64,000 bases of DNA from contig JAFRPW010000036.1 in assembly GCA_017428945.1 (NCBI GenBank), positions 219,785 to 283,784 of the forward strand. The letters are read 5' to 3'. Each line of letters begins with the position of its first letter. Positions within the stretch are counted from its first letter, which is position 1. The position numbers and the translations under genes were made by a program. This document shows positions 35,955 to 45,676 of this stretch, piece after piece. The notes below the pieces were generated by a model. The model searched no databases. It was given only the letters and a program-made list of their open reading frames with translations, and was not told where the DNA came from. Source of the stretch: Bacteroidales bacterium (lineage in GTDB: Bacteria > Bacteroidota > Bacteroidia > Bacteroidales > UBA932).

Positions 35955-38201
35955 CTACTTCTTCTCGCGCAGACTCACCGCGAAGCCGCCGGAGCGGGCC
36001 ATCCAGAGATCCAGAGAGTCTTTGCAAGTTACATCCTTCTTGGTGATGGTGTAGGCCTGGGGATTGGTTTCGAAGTCGGCGTCCGGGGCGTCGGCGTAAA
36101 TCACGGCTTCATACGTTAGGCCGGGCTGCAGGAAGTCCAGGGCCACGGAGACGGAGCGGGCGTTCTCGTCCGTGATGCCGCCCACGTACCAGACGTCGCG
36201 GGGCTGCATGCCGGGCCTAAGGGCGGTGCCTTCAGGAAGCGCGTAAACGAAGCGGGCAGCGCCCGTCACAATACCCTTGCGGGCATCCGGAAGCGTCATG
36301 GTGCTCTCCGCAGCGGCGTTAAGCGAAGACAGCCTGGGGTGGCGTGCGGTAACTATGTACGCACCGGGCTCGGCCTCCAGATAGATGCTCTTGTCCCAGT
36401 CTACGGCTACGTCCTTAATAAACTGGAAGGCGTCCATGAAGCGGGCGTAATTCTCCGGAAGGTCTGCAGCCATTTGCAGAGGTGAATAGAACGTAACGTA
36501 CAGGCCAAGGTGATTGCCGATGGTATGCCTCATCTTGCCGCTCTGGCCGGGAGCCGTGACGGACATGTCCTGCTCGAAGATACCGGGAGTATAGTCCATG
36601 GGGCCGCCCTGCAGGCGTGTGAACGGCAGAATTGTGGTGTGGCCGGGCTCTATGTTGGTACGATACTCCCCGCCCATTGCGCTCTCGTTGCCCACCATGT
36701 TGGGCCATGTGCGGCAAAGGCCCGTGGGACGCACCGCCTCGTGGGCGTTTACCATAATATGATGCTTTGCAGCCTCAACTATGGCGTAATGATAATGGTT
36801 AATCAGCGCCTGGCTGTAGTGGTGCTCCCCGTAAGGGATGATATCGCCCACATATCCGCTCTTGACGGCATTGTAGCCGTATTTGTTCATGAGGTTATAG
36901 CCGGCCTCCATGTGCCTTTCATAATTCACCGTGGACGATGAGCTCTCATGGTGCATCATGAGGCGGATACCCTTCTGGTGGGCATAGGCATTGAGAGCCG
37001 GAAGGTCGAAGTCCGGATACGGCGTGACGAAGTCGAACACATAGTCTTTCTGATGGCCGAACCAGTCTTCCCAGCCCTCGTTCCAGCCCTCGATGAGAAG
37101 GGCGTCAAAACCGTTATCGGCAGCAAAATCGATGTATTTGCGTACGTTCTCGTTGTTGGCACCGTGCTGGCCGTGGGGCTTCACGGTCTTATAATCAGTT
37201 ACTCCAAGCTGCACCGAAGGAAGGTCCCAGGTGTAGGACCACTGTGTCTTTCCGGTAATCATCTCCCACCATACGCCCATGTACTTGACGGGGTGGATCC
37301 AGGAAACATCTTCCAGGGCGCAGGGTTCGTTCAGGTTCAGGATAAGGCGCGAGGCCAGAATATCGGTTGCCGATGCACACACCTGCACGGTACGCCAGGG
37401 GCTCTTGCAAGGAGCCTGGAGGCGGCCCTTCACACCCTGGGCGTCGGGCGTAAGCCAGGTGGTGAAAACAAAACGCTTATCGTCCAGATTGAGGTTGGTT
37501 GTGGGATAGTCCAGAACCTCGGCCTCGTGGATGTTCACATACAGGCCCGATGCAGTCTTCATCTGAAGGGCGGTCTGCACCCCGGTGGGAGAGAAGCTCT
37601 CCTGTGAGGCGTTGGAAAGGCGCATTTTCTCCGAGATTCCGCGAATCTCAGAGAGTCTGGACTCCGTGTAATTGTACTCCTGGGTGTCGTAGTCTCCGCT
37701 TATCCACCAGGCGGTGTGGTCCCCTGCCATGGCAAATTCCGTAAGCTCATCGGCCACCTTGAAATACGTCAGTTTGTTCTCCAGGGGGAACTCGTAGCGG
37801 AAGCCAAGGCCGTCGTCGTAGAGACGGAAGCGGACGTTCATGGCAACGCCATCGTCCCGCTTGAGGCACAGCAGGAGCTCGTTGTAGTTGTTTCTGATGC
37901 TGGCTTCCTCTCCCCATACCGGCTCCCAGGTCTCGTCAAACGTGTCCAGTGCAGAACCGGCAACGGTAAAGCCTTTGTCAAGGTCCGGGGCATCGGCAAG
38001 CTTGTATCCAAGTCTGGAAGGAAGCACCACCGCCTCCCCTTCCCGGGAAAGCGAGTAAACGGGCGTGCCGTCCGCGGTGACTCCGGCCTTCAGTTCAAGC
38101 TTTCCATCCGGAGAATACAGCGACGAGGGGTTAAGGACTTCAACTTTGGATCCGCAGGCTGCGGCAAGCGCTGCAAGGGCGCAAATCAGTATCTTTTTCA
38201 T
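35955..38201 (-). CDS. Glycoside hydrolase family 97 lipoprotein (SusB-like alpha-glucosidase)
   Basis: The product has 748 residues with a lipoprotein signal (MKKILICALAALAAACGSK). The N-terminal beta-super-sandwich begins SSLYSPDGKLELKAG. The (beta/alpha)8 barrel contains ALLIEGWNEGWEDWFG, MMHHESSSSTVNYE, NAHEAVRPTGLCRTWPN and VGNESAMGGEY. These Glu-bearing motifs fit the inverting, SusB-like branch (bases and acid on Glu residues) rather than the retaining branch. The substrate is probably an alpha-glucan or alpha-glucoside. It overlaps the upstream kinase stop by 4 bases (ATGA), so the two are translationally coupled. No SusC/D pair is present. Confidence 0.93.
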   Translation of the reverse strand: MKKILICALAALAAACGSKVEVLNPSSLYSPDGKLELKAGVTADGTPVYSLSREGEAVVLPSRLGYKLADAPDLDKGFTVAGSALDTFDETWEPVWGEEASIRNNYNELLLCLKRDDGVAMNVRFRLYDDGLGFRYEFPLENKLTYFKVADELTEFAMAGDHTAWWISGDYDTQEYNYTESRLSEIRGISEKMRLSNASQESFSPTGVQTALQMKTASGLYVNIHEAEVLDYPTTNLNLDDKRFVFTTWLTPDAQGVKGRLQAPCKSPWRTVQVCASATDILASRLILNLNEPCALEDVSWIHPVKYMGVWWEMITGKTQWSYTWDLPSVQLGVTDYKTVKPHGQHGANNENVRKYIDFAADNGFDALLIEGWNEGWEDWFGHQKDYVFDFVTPYPDFDLPALNAYAHQKGIRLMMHHESSSSTVNYERHMEAGYNLMNKYGYNAVKSGYVGDIIPYGEHHYSQALINHYHYAIVEAAKHHIMVNAHEAVRPTGLCRTWPNMVGNESAMGGEYRTNIEPGHTTILPFTRLQGGPMDYTPGIFEQDMSVTAPGQSGKMRHTIGNHLGLYVTFYSPLQMAADLPENYARFMDAFQFIKDVAVDWDKSIYLEAEPGAYIVTARHPRLSSLNAAAESTMTLPDARKGIVTGAARFVYALPEGTALRPGMQPRDVWYVGGITDENARSVSVALDFLQPGLTYEAVIYADAPDADFETNPQAYTITKKDVTCKDSLDLWMARSGGFAVSLREKK

Positions 38202-39868
38202 AAGGTCTGGCCTCCGATAAATTCACGTAAGATGGAAGTGGGTGGAATTGCAGCAATCTCCGACGGCTGCAGAGGGACGATGAAATCCAGGAACTTGAGA
38301 AGGCGAAGCGCCTCCGAATATGCCGGTGACGATGGCTGTATGCGCCTCAGGAGCGGCTCTGCATAGTACTTCAGGAGCGGGAGCTCATACAGAAGGGCAG
38401 AGTTGAACTGGGCATCGGCGTTCTCCTGGAAGGTGAAGATGTACTTGCCTTCCCCGCGGCGGACGGACGGCCAGCGGAGAATGGTATCGGCCGGGGAAAT
38501 TCCGCGGACGCGGTTGTCGCGGATCATGCGCCTGAGGAGCCGGTTGTCAGTTGTGGAGATGCAGCAGTTCTCGTCCAGCTTGAGGGATGTGAGGGCCGAT
38601 GCGTAAATCCTGAAGATGCGGCTCTGGTCTACCGACGGCACCATTGCAGGGTCCAGCGCATGGATGCCCTCCATCACCAGGATGTCGTTCTCTTCCAGGT
38701 GCATCATGTTGCCTTCGAAGAAAGGCCGTCCCTGTTTGAAATCGTACCTGGGGATTTCCACTTCTCCTCCGGCAAGGAGGGTATTCAGGTGCTGCCCCAG
38801 GAGCTCCAGGTCCATGGCCTCAAGGGCTTCGAAGTCGTAATTGCCGTCAGAGTCCTTGGGGGTCCTTTCCCTTTCCACGAAGTAATTGTCCAGTTCTATC
38901 ACCTTTGGATTGAGGCCCAGGACCTTGCACTGCTGAGCAACGCGGAGGGACGATGATGTTTTTCCGCTGCTGGACGGCCCGGCAAGGAACACTATCTTGA
39001 TGCGGTCTTTCTCTGCATAAATCTTGTCCGCGATGGCGGCGTAACCGCGCTCCTGACGGGCCTCGCAGAGGTTTATGAGCTCTACGGCACGGCCGTCCAG
39101 GAGCCTCTGGTTAAGGGCCCCCACGCTGACGATTCCCGTAGTCTTGCACCAGTAGCCGTAGTCTTTTAGGGTATTGGTAAGCTTGATCTGCTTCTGGCGG
39201 GGGATGCAGTGGGACTCGTCGCCCTCTGCCGGGTACTGGAGGCAGAAACCGTGGTGATAGGGCATGAGGTCGAACACCTTGATGTAGCCGGTGGACGGGG
39301 CCAGCGGACCGTAGAAATTGTCTACCACGCCGTCCAGGAAATACACGGTTGTGAAATACTGCCCCAGGGACTTGATGAGCCCTGCCTTCAGCGGCTGGTT
39401 CTGCTCCTGGAACCACTCTGCAGCTTCCGAGGTAAGGACTTTGCGGGAAGTGAAGGGGAGGTCCCGGGCAACCAGTTCCCTCATGCGCTCACGCAGGGCG
39501 AGGATTTGCTCGTCCGTTATGCGCTCTCCCCTGAACTTGCAGTAGTAACCGCTTGGGAGGGAGTGGTTTATCTTGAATTTGCGGTCCGGGAACAGCTGCC
39601 TTGCCGCCGTCTGGGCAATAAAGCTTAGGGAGCGGATGTAGACCCTGCGCCCCTCCGTCTGGTTAAGGCCGATGAACTCTACCTTGTGGGGGTAGAACAC
39701 CTTGAAATCCAGCTGACGGAGCTCGTGGTCCACCAGCGCGGCCAGGACCTCGAACTCGCGCCCGGTCTTGGGATCAGTAATGGTTTTGGGGGCAAAGGAA
39801 GAAAGCGGCGAGCCCTGCTCTACAAGGCAGTTGCTGCCGGAATTAAGTATATAAACCTCTACTTGCAT
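38198..39868 (-). CDS. Nucleoside kinase with N-terminal TGS/ThrRS-like region (uridine kinase-like)
   Basis: The product has about 556 residues. The start at 39868 gives MQVEVYILNSGSNCLVEQGS; longer frames to 40063 lack support and cross the divergent dsbD promoter. The N-terminal half resembles the TGS/threonyl-tRNA synthetase accessory domains (RKFKINHSLPSGYYCKF). The C-terminal half is a uridine-kinase-like P-loop domain (VFLAGPSSSGKTSSSLRVAQ, ELDNYFVERERTPKD, ILVMEGIHALDP). This fused architecture is widespread in Bacteroidetes and Clostridia, and the true nucleoside is unclear. It is first gene of a two-gene unit with GH97. Confidence 0.87.
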   Translation of the reverse strand: MQVEVYILNSGSNCLVEQGSPLSSFAPKTITDPKTGREFEVLAALVDHELRQLDFKVFYPHKVEFIGLNQTEGRRVYIRSLSFIAQTAARQLFPDRKFKINHSLPSGYYCKFRGERITDEQILALRERMRELVARDLPFTSRKVLTSEAAEWFQEQNQPLKAGLIKSLGQYFTTVYFLDGVVDNFYGPLAPSTGYIKVFDLMPYHHGFCLQYPAEGDESHCIPRQKQIKLTNTLKDYGYWCKTTGIVSVGALNQRLLDGRAVELINLCEARQERGYAAIADKIYAEKDRIKIVFLAGPSSSGKTSSSLRVAQQCKVLGLNPKVIELDNYFVERERTPKDSDGNYDFEALEAMDLELLGQHLNTLLAGGEVEIPRYDFKQGRPFFEGNMMHLEENDILVMEGIHALDPAMVPSVDQSRIFRIYASALTSLKLDENCCISTTDNRLLRRMIRDNRVRGISPADTILRWPSVRRGEGKYIFTFQENADAQFNSALLYELPLLKYYAEPLLRRIQPSSPAYSEALRLLKFLDFIVPLQPSEIAAIPPTSILREFIGGQTL

Positions 39869-39936
39869 AAGTTTCAGTGTTTGAAATACAATATTAGTCA
39901 AAAAGCGCCACAATTGCAAACGGCTGAAATTATTCT

Positions 39937-39944
39937 TATCTTTG
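39937..39944 (+). promoter_or_regulatory. -7 promoter box of dsbD
   Basis: TATCTTTG lies 18 bases before the ATG at 39963, so here a short leader of roughly 12-14 bases is expected. Confidence 0.55.
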
Positions 39945-39962
39945 AATTCCAAACAACGGATT

Positions 39963-41855
39963 ATGTTAAACACCATTATAGCAGCGCTGCTGTCCCTTAC
40001 CTTACTACAGGCCGGGCCTTCCGTCCTGTGGAAGGCCACAGTGAACCATATACAGGAAGACAACTACCAGCTTGTGCTGTCCGGGTCGGTAGCTCCGGAC
40101 TACTACGTGCATCCAATGTCGGACCCTTACGCGGGAACCATCCTGGAGGTAGACTCATCCCAGGGCGTATTCATCGCCGGCAAGCCCGTCGAGGAGTTCA
40201 CTCCGTCGGACTATAAAGGAGACACCGTGGTCACGGGACAATACGTCATAAAACAGGACCTGCAGCTGCTTGGGGCCAGGAAAGCCGTAGTAAGCGGCAC
40301 CGTCACCTGGAGCGCCTGCAGCGGGGATTTCTGCCAGATGCCGGAAGACTATGAGTTCTCCGTGGAGGTGAAGATTGCCGGTCAGGCCGGCAATGACGCA
40401 AAGGGCAGCGCTTCCAAAGGCCTCTGGGGCCTTATCCTGGAGGCAATCCTGTGGGGATTCCTGATGCTGCTGACGCCTTGCGTGTTCCCCATGGTGCCAA
40501 TGACGGTATCGTTCTTCCTCAAGCAGAGCGACACCCCGGCCAAAGGACGGTTCAACGCCCTCATGTACGGAATATTCATCGTCCTGCTGTACACGGTGCC
40601 CATATGCGTCATCATCGGCCTCACGTGGGCTGTGGGAGGCGCCGGAGTCACTGCCGATATCTTCAACTGGCTGGCTACTCACTGGCTGCCAAATATCATT
40701 TTCTTCGTTATTTTCATGATATTCGCGGCCTCCTTCTTTGGAGCATTCGAGATAGTGCTTCCGGAGAAATGGACCACCGGAGCGGACGCAAAGAGCAGCA
40801 AGAAAGGCCTTCTTGGCGTATTCTTCCTGGCCCTTACGCTGGTCCTGGTAAGCTTCAGCTGCACCGGCCCCATTGTTGGAACCGTGCTCATCAAGAGCAC
40901 CCAGGGAGAGTTCTGGACGCCAATGGTGACCATGCTGGCATTCAGCATTGCATTTGCCCTGCCTTTCGCCCTTCTGGCATTCTTCCCCTCCATCCTCCAG
41001 AAACTCCCCAAGAGCGGCGGCTGGCTCAACAGCGTGAAGGTGGTGCTGGGCTTCATAGAGATTGCCCTGGGCCTCAAGTTCCTCTCCGTCGCAGACCAGA
41101 CCTACCACTGGCACCTTCTGGACCGCGAGGTCTACCTGGCCATCTGGATAGTCTGCTTCACCCTGCTTGGAATCTACCTGCTTGGCAAGATCCGCTTCAA
41201 GCACGACAGCCCGCTGGAGTACCTATCCGTAGGACGCCTGGTGCTGGTTATCATCGACTTTGCCTTTGTGGTATACATGATTCCCGGCATGTGGGGAGCC
41301 CCCCTCAAGGCCCTCAGCGGCTATCTCCCTCCCCTGGAGACTCAGGACTTTGTGCTGGGATCCCCGATCAGGTCGGGGATGACGGACGATTACGTCATTG
41401 CCGGCTCCGACCGGCAATCTCAATACGGTTCAGAAGTAAACCTGGTCCACGGCCTTACCGGCTACAGCAAGCTGGAAGACGGCATAGCCGCCGCAAAGGA
41501 GCAGGGAAAGAAAGTGTTCGTGGACATTACCGGCCACGGCTGCGTGAACTGCCGTGAGATGGAAGCCCGCGTATGGAGCGATCCCGAGGTCCTGAAGCGC
41601 CTTGCCAACAACTTCGTAATCGTGTCCCTATACGTGGACGACAAGACCAAGCTTCCGGAAGACCAGTGGGTCACAACTCCGGAAGGAAAGGTACTCAAGG
41701 ACGTGGGACGCGTAAACTCCAACATGGTCCTGAACCGCTTTGGAGTGAACTCCCAGCCCAACTACTTCATCCTTGACGGTGAAGGCAACATCCTGGCCGG
41801 TCCCCGCGGCTATAATCTGGACATTGACGGATTTGTACAATTCCTTGATTTATGA
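39963..41855 (+). CDS. dsbD: Thiol:disulfide interchange protein DsbD
   Basis: The product has about 630 residues. The start at 39963 gives a signal peptide (MLNTIIAALLSLTLLQAGPS). An N-terminal DsbD-alpha-like domain includes CSGDFCQMPEDY. The membrane domain has about eight helices with LLTPCVFPMVPMTVSFFLKQ and SFSCTGPIVG, the two redox Cys. A C-terminal thioredoxin domain contains ITGHGCVNCREMEARVW (CVNC). It moves electrons from cytoplasmic thioredoxin to periplasmic proteins. The linker between membrane and thioredoxin domains holds two palindromic repeat insertions (41360-41418). It overlaps the next gene by 4 bases. Confidence 0.93.
   Translation: MLNTIIAALLSLTLLQAGPSVLWKATVNHIQEDNYQLVLSGSVAPDYYVHPMSDPYAGTILEVDSSQGVFIAGKPVEEFTPSDYKGDTVVTGQYVIKQDLQLLGARKAVVSGTVTWSACSGDFCQMPEDYEFSVEVKIAGQAGNDAKGSASKGLWGLILEAILWGFLMLLTPCVFPMVPMTVSFFLKQSDTPAKGRFNALMYGIFIVLLYTVPICVIIGLTWAVGGAGVTADIFNWLATHWLPNIIFFVIFMIFAASFFGAFEIVLPEKWTTGADAKSSKKGLLGVFFLALTLVLVSFSCTGPIVGTVLIKSTQGEFWTPMVTMLAFSIAFALPFALLAFFPSILQKLPKSGGWLNSVKVVLGFIEIALGLKFLSVADQTYHWHLLDREVYLAIWIVCFTLLGIYLLGKIRFKHDSPLEYLSVGRLVLVIIDFAFVVYMIPGMWGAPLKALSGYLPPLETQDFVLGSPIRSGMTDDYVIAGSDRQSQYGSEVNLVHGLTGYSKLEDGIAAAKEQGKKVFVDITGHGCVNCREMEARVWSDPEVLKRLANNFVIVSLYVDDKTKLPEDQWVTTPEGKVLKDVGRVNSNMVLNRFGVNSQPNYFILDGEGNILAGPRGYNLDIDGFVQFLDL
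41360..41418 (+). repeat. Two GTCATnCCCG-type palindromes (REP family C) in frame within dsbD
   Basis: ATCCCCGA-tcagg-TCGGGGAT (41360-41380) is the family C hairpin in reverse orientation. ATTGCCGG-ctccga-CCGGCAAT (41397-41418) is a related second hairpin in forward orientation. Translation gives GSPIRSGMTDDYVIAGSDRQ inside a variable interdomain linker. Confidence 0.8.
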
Positions 41856-43189
41856 CTCCAAGGGAAAAGGAAATCATAGACCTGATTCACTCCGAGGTTA
41901 AACCCGCCCTGGGGTGTACGGAACCCATCGCGGTGGCGCTGGCCGTTGCCAAGGCGGTGGAAATCATTACCGAAAACTGCCCCGGCGTCTGCCCTGATGG
42001 CTGGCGCCGGCAGGCAGATTTCAAGATTGAGGTGGAGGTAAGCGCCAACATCCTCAAAAACGGTATGGGCGTGGGAATTCCCGGCACAGGTATGGTGGGA
42101 ATCCCCGTTGCAGCGGCTCTGGGTGCCGTCTGTGGGGAATCGGCCCTGGGCCTGGAGGTGCTCAGAAACCTTACCCCGGAAGACGTCCTCCGTGCCCGCG
42201 AGCTGGCCGATACCAAGGCCGTCAAAGTAACCGTGGCGGACACCGACCACCTCCTCTACGTAAAAGCCACCGTGCATCTTGCCGATGCCCATGCCAGCGC
42301 CCGCGTGGACCCTCACGCCTACGCCGTAATCGAGGACGACCACGACCGCATCGTCGAGACCTCCTTCGCAGACCGCATCCTCATGAGTTCCGAGAGCGCC
42401 GCCGCCACGGAGGAAAAGGGCCACAAGGACCTGGGCCTCACGGTAAAGGAGATTCTCCGGTTTGCACAGGAGGCCCGATATGAGGACATTGCCTTCATCC
42501 TGGAAGACCGCACCCTGAACCTTGCCCTTGCCATGGAAGGCCTGCACGGGGACTACGGCCTCAAGGTTGGAAAAGCCATCAGGGAGAACCAGAAGGGCGT
42601 TTTCGGGTCCGATTTCCTTAGCTACGCCATGGGCATGACCGCCGCGGCGTCCGACGCCCGCATGGCCGGATGCACCCTCCCCGCCATGTCCAACAGCGGC
42701 AGCGGCAACCAGGGCATCACCGTCTCCATGCCCATCATCGCGTACGCAATTAAATATAATGTAGACGATGAAAGGCTGGCCAGGGCGCTTATCCTGAGTA
42801 ACCTTGTTGCCATCCACATCAAGAGCTACCTTGGAAAGCTGTCGGCCCTCTGCGGCTGCGTGGTTGCATCTACCGGCAGCGCCTGCGGAATTGTCTATCT
42901 GGAAGGCGGAGGTTATGACCAGGTTTGCGCCGCCATCCAGAACATGGCCGGAAACATCACCGGAATGGTATGCGACGGCGCAAAGGTGGGCTGCGCCATG
43001 AAAGTGGCCTCCGGCGTATCCTGCGCAGTGCAGTCGGCCGTCCTTGCCCTAAGAGGCACCTGCATCCCTTCCACGGACGGCATAATAGAGGACGATGTTG
43101 AAAAGACCATCCGGAACATAGGAAAAATAGGGTCCGCAGGCATGAAGACTACGGACCGCATGATTCTGGATATTATGCTCTGCAAGTAG
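41852..43189 (+). CDS. L-cysteine desulfidase family protein (CyuA/YhaM, UPF0597)
   Basis: The product has 445 residues. Family marks are KPALGCTEPIAVALAVAKAV, MPAMSNSGSGNQGITVSMPI-like PAMSNSGSGNQGITVSMPI and LSALCGCVVASTGSACGI, with conserved Cys residues that could bind an Fe-S cluster. Members degrade L-cysteine to pyruvate, ammonia and sulfide (CyuA) or act as serine dehydratase-like enzymes. Coupling to dsbD by a 4-base overlap hints at thiol metabolism, but this is inference. Confidence 0.88.
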   Translation: MTPREKEIIDLIHSEVKPALGCTEPIAVALAVAKAVEIITENCPGVCPDGWRRQADFKIEVEVSANILKNGMGVGIPGTGMVGIPVAAALGAVCGESALGLEVLRNLTPEDVLRARELADTKAVKVTVADTDHLLYVKATVHLADAHASARVDPHAYAVIEDDHDRIVETSFADRILMSSESAAATEEKGHKDLGLTVKEILRFAQEARYEDIAFILEDRTLNLALAMEGLHGDYGLKVGKAIRENQKGVFGSDFLSYAMGMTAAASDARMAGCTLPAMSNSGSGNQGITVSMPIIAYAIKYNVDDERLARALILSNLVAIHIKSYLGKLSALCGCVVASTGSACGIVYLEGGGYDQVCAAIQNMAGNITGMVCDGAKVGCAMKVASGVSCAVQSAVLALRGTCIPSTDGIIEDDVEKTIRNIGKIGSAGMKTTDRMILDIMLCK

Positions 43190-43192
43190 CGC

Positions 43193-43714
43193 CTACCTGT
43201 CCGGATGACGCTTCTGGTAGCTGCTCAGGAACTTGAGGAGCATCTTGGCCTCGGACTTCTTCATCCAGGACACGACATTCACCTTATCGCCTATGAATGT
43301 AAAGGAGAGCTGATGCTTCTTTGACAGGAGCTTTTTCTGGACCGTCGCCCTGACATCGCGGCTTATGCCTACGGGGAGGTTTCCTCCCAGGCGGCCGGTG
43401 AACATCTTGGTATCTCCAAGAGGCGCATCGTAAAGGGCAACAATTCCCTGCATGGTCTCTACGGCCTCATTCACATTGCTTCCAAGATATACAAACAGTT
43501 CAAGTAATTCAGAGGCAAGACTCACCTCATTGGTAACCTCATAACCGGTATCTCCCATAAGAAGGTAATATCCCCTTACGCCGTCCTCGTCATAAGCGAA
43601 AACCTCGTAAGGCTTCTCGTCAACCTCCATGGAAGCGATACTGCGCTTGTTTGCCTGCGCAAAGGCGGCAACAGACATGAGCATCACCGCCAGGAACATT
43701 GCAATTCTTTTCAT
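43193..43714 (-). CDS. Small secreted protein of unknown function
   Basis: The product has about 173 residues. The start at 43714 gives a signal peptide (MKRIAMFLAVMLMSVAAFAQ); the longer frame to 43777 would precede it with a poor N-terminus. The mature part contains EVFAYDEDGVRGYYLLMGD and SFTFIGDKVNVVSWMKKSEA. No domain is recognised. Its stop is 4 bases from the convergent cyuA-like gene. Confidence 0.6.
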   Translation of the reverse strand: MKRIAMFLAVMLMSVAAFAQANKRSIASMEVDEKPYEVFAYDEDGVRGYYLLMGDTGYEVTNEVSLASELLELFVYLGSNVNEAVETMQGIVALYDAPLGDTKMFTGRLGGNLPVGISRDVRATVQKKLLSKKHQLSFTFIGDKVNVVSWMKKSEAKMLLKFLSSYQKRHPDR

Positions 43715-43748
43715 AGTCTTATCTGTTTGTTTTCGCAAATATAAATAT

Positions 43749-45278
43749 TTAATTACAAATAACGGACCGTAGGACAAAACTTGCGAAATCTCCTATCTCT
43801 TCCTCCACGCTGGCCTTCTCCAAAGCCTTCATGTATTGCTCCCTGAGCTCCAGTGGCACTACCACCCAGAGATAACCGCCGGTGACCAGTTGGCTGTTCA
43901 TGGTGAAACGGGCAGTGCGGCCATTGCCGTCCATATACGGATGAATGTACACGAAAAAGAAGTGTCCAAGGATAGCTCGGACTAGGGCATCGGGTTCTTC
44001 ACTCATCATTTCTGACAAAGCGTCCATGGCATCCAGGACGGCATCCGGATTAAGAGGCACATGCATGGAATTCCGGATATAGACCTGATGGGTACGATAA
44101 CCTATCAGATCTGACGCTTTGATAATACCGGCACGAATACAAGGCTCAAACAACTGAAAGTGCCAGCTCTGATGTCCCTTGATATACATCTGGGCAGCAT
44201 CTGCACCTGCGGTGAGCGTGTCAGCAATAGCAGTCCGGAGTGTTTGGTATGCTTGATAGTATCCCCTGGCGGCCAAGGCGTCTTTCTGCTCTTTGTCACG
44301 AGCATCCTTCTTTGGATTCCACTCGCCGCTGCGGACTCTCTCCAACAACTCTTCCGTTACCTTATATCCTTCTATAGACAAGGAGTTGTAACTGTCCTTG
44401 ATGTAAGTAGCATCCATATTGGAAAGTACATCCTGTGTGCTGATGCTTTTGGGCGACAACCCTGCTTTCTCTTTCAAAGAGATGACCACTTCACGCATTT
44501 TCCGCCACATCAAACGGATGCGGAAGGCATAAGGTGAGACGATGGAGGTGGGAATCTTGATGTTTTCTTCGAATGGATTCTCCTCGGTGACTTCGTAGCC
44601 AATCTGACGCATTGTGGCAAGCAGCGAATCAGCCATTTCTTCCCGGCCGATGGACCGAAGCGCCCCGGCCACTCTACCGGCCCGGGTGGAATGCCCGCCC
44701 TCAATGGCGGCGGCGGTTATGGCCGACACATCCCGAACCATGGCCAGGCAAGTCCTGGCCTCCAGAGACTGCCGCCTGTAATAATCAGGAGACGCCATGA
44801 GCAGTGACAAATATAAAGGATACAAGCGGACACCATAGCGCGGTTCTTTCACCACCGATTCCGGAATGCTTGCCTTGATATCCAATATGGATGTGCCGAA
44901 AGGAAGAGAGAGAATGTTATTAGAAGCCTTTGGGCTACGTACTATCAACTGATTTGGAATAATGCTCTTGCCGCTGTAGAAGTACAGCGATAATTCGGGT
45001 GACAGGCTCCAATCCTCACCTAGTTTATTATCTAGATAGGCCGTGACAAACGACCAGTAGGATACATACCATACAGTAGAATCGCCTTCACTTCCTGGAG
45101 AGGAAGGGATATACCAACCCTTGATGACCATCTGGAGATAGCCATTATCCACCAATCGTTTGGTGTGTGTCTCACCAAGTGTTGACGCCCCTTGGATGGC
45201 CAGATTGTCTTTATGCTCATCCTGCCAGGCTTTCAGCACAGCCAGCGACTCAACCAATTTTTCCTGCAAAGTAGCCAT
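43749..45278 (-). CDS. Fic-domain protein (predicted AMP-transferase, class II autoinhibited)
   Basis: The product has about 510 residues. The active-site motif is HPYMDGNGRTARF, a match to HxFx(D/E)GNGRxxR. An inhibitory motif of the (S/T)xxxE(G/N) type, SLSIEG, lies upstream of the Fic core, as in class II enzymes. The N-terminal part is an alpha/beta region of unknown role. The start at 45278 (MATLQEKLVES) is chosen; an alternative at 45305 (MNAGGNKLIM) is preceded by a TATTTTTG box on this strand. The repeated context around both starts (GAAATAAACTAAT) makes the choice uncertain. No antitoxin partner is adjacent. Confidence 0.87.
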   Translation of the reverse strand: MATLQEKLVESLAVLKAWQDEHKDNLAIQGASTLGETHTKRLVDNGYLQMVIKGWYIPSSPGSEGDSTVWYVSYWSFVTAYLDNKLGEDWSLSPELSLYFYSGKSIIPNQLIVRSPKASNNILSLPFGTSILDIKASIPESVVKEPRYGVRLYPLYLSLLMASPDYYRRQSLEARTCLAMVRDVSAITAAAIEGGHSTRAGRVAGALRSIGREEMADSLLATMRQIGYEVTEENPFEENIKIPTSIVSPYAFRIRLMWRKMREVVISLKEKAGLSPKSISTQDVLSNMDATYIKDSYNSLSIEGYKVTEELLERVRSGEWNPKKDARDKEQKDALAARGYYQAYQTLRTAIADTLTAGADAAQMYIKGHQSWHFQLFEPCIRAGIIKASDLIGYRTHQVYIRNSMHVPLNPDAVLDAMDALSEMMSEEPDALVRAILGHFFFVYIHPYMDGNGRTARFTMNSQLVTGGYLWVVVPLELREQYMKALEKASVEEEIGDFASFVLRSVICN

Positions 45279-45676
45279 TATTAGTTTATTTCCCCCGGCG
45301 TTCATTAGTTTATTTTCCGCAAAAATATAACAAATATATGAGATACGCAATATAACGATACCACAACAACATAGATTCAGATGCAATTATTTGAGAACCG
45401 AGTCGCAAAAGGAGAACGTATTTGTATGTAAGACTGGTCCGCACATCCGGAGAAAGGGCAGCAGCGCATCAGGGAGACGATGGACCGTCACGGCTAACGG
45501 TCACGGACCGGTATTCAGCTTCAAACAAAAGCTTAGATTTCTTCACTGTTTAAAATGCTTTGTTCAAGGTCAGAAATGTCAGCTTCATGATAATATAATT
45601 GTTTGAATGTATCTATATGGCTACTTTTGCACCACAATTGCAAAAACAGAGTGAATAATGTTATTAACGCTTAAGT
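45279..45676. other. Intergenic region between Fic and lipoprotein genes
   Basis: About 400 bases with no supported gene. The Fic promoter (TATTTTTG on the minus strand near 45317-45324) lies at the left. A short frame at 45391-45606 has no coding character. ATTGCAAAAAC-like sequence near 45640 may belong to the promoter of the lipoprotein gene. Confidence 0.3.

Noticed and set aside
41810-42817. 335-residue minus-strand ORF across the cysteine desulfidase gene
   Set aside because: Shadow ORF; low-complexity His/Gly/Val composition typical of antisense GC-rich genes.
45391-45606. 71-residue ORF before the first lipoprotein
   Set aside because: No start context, no domain, irregular composition, Cys-rich shadow-like sequence.
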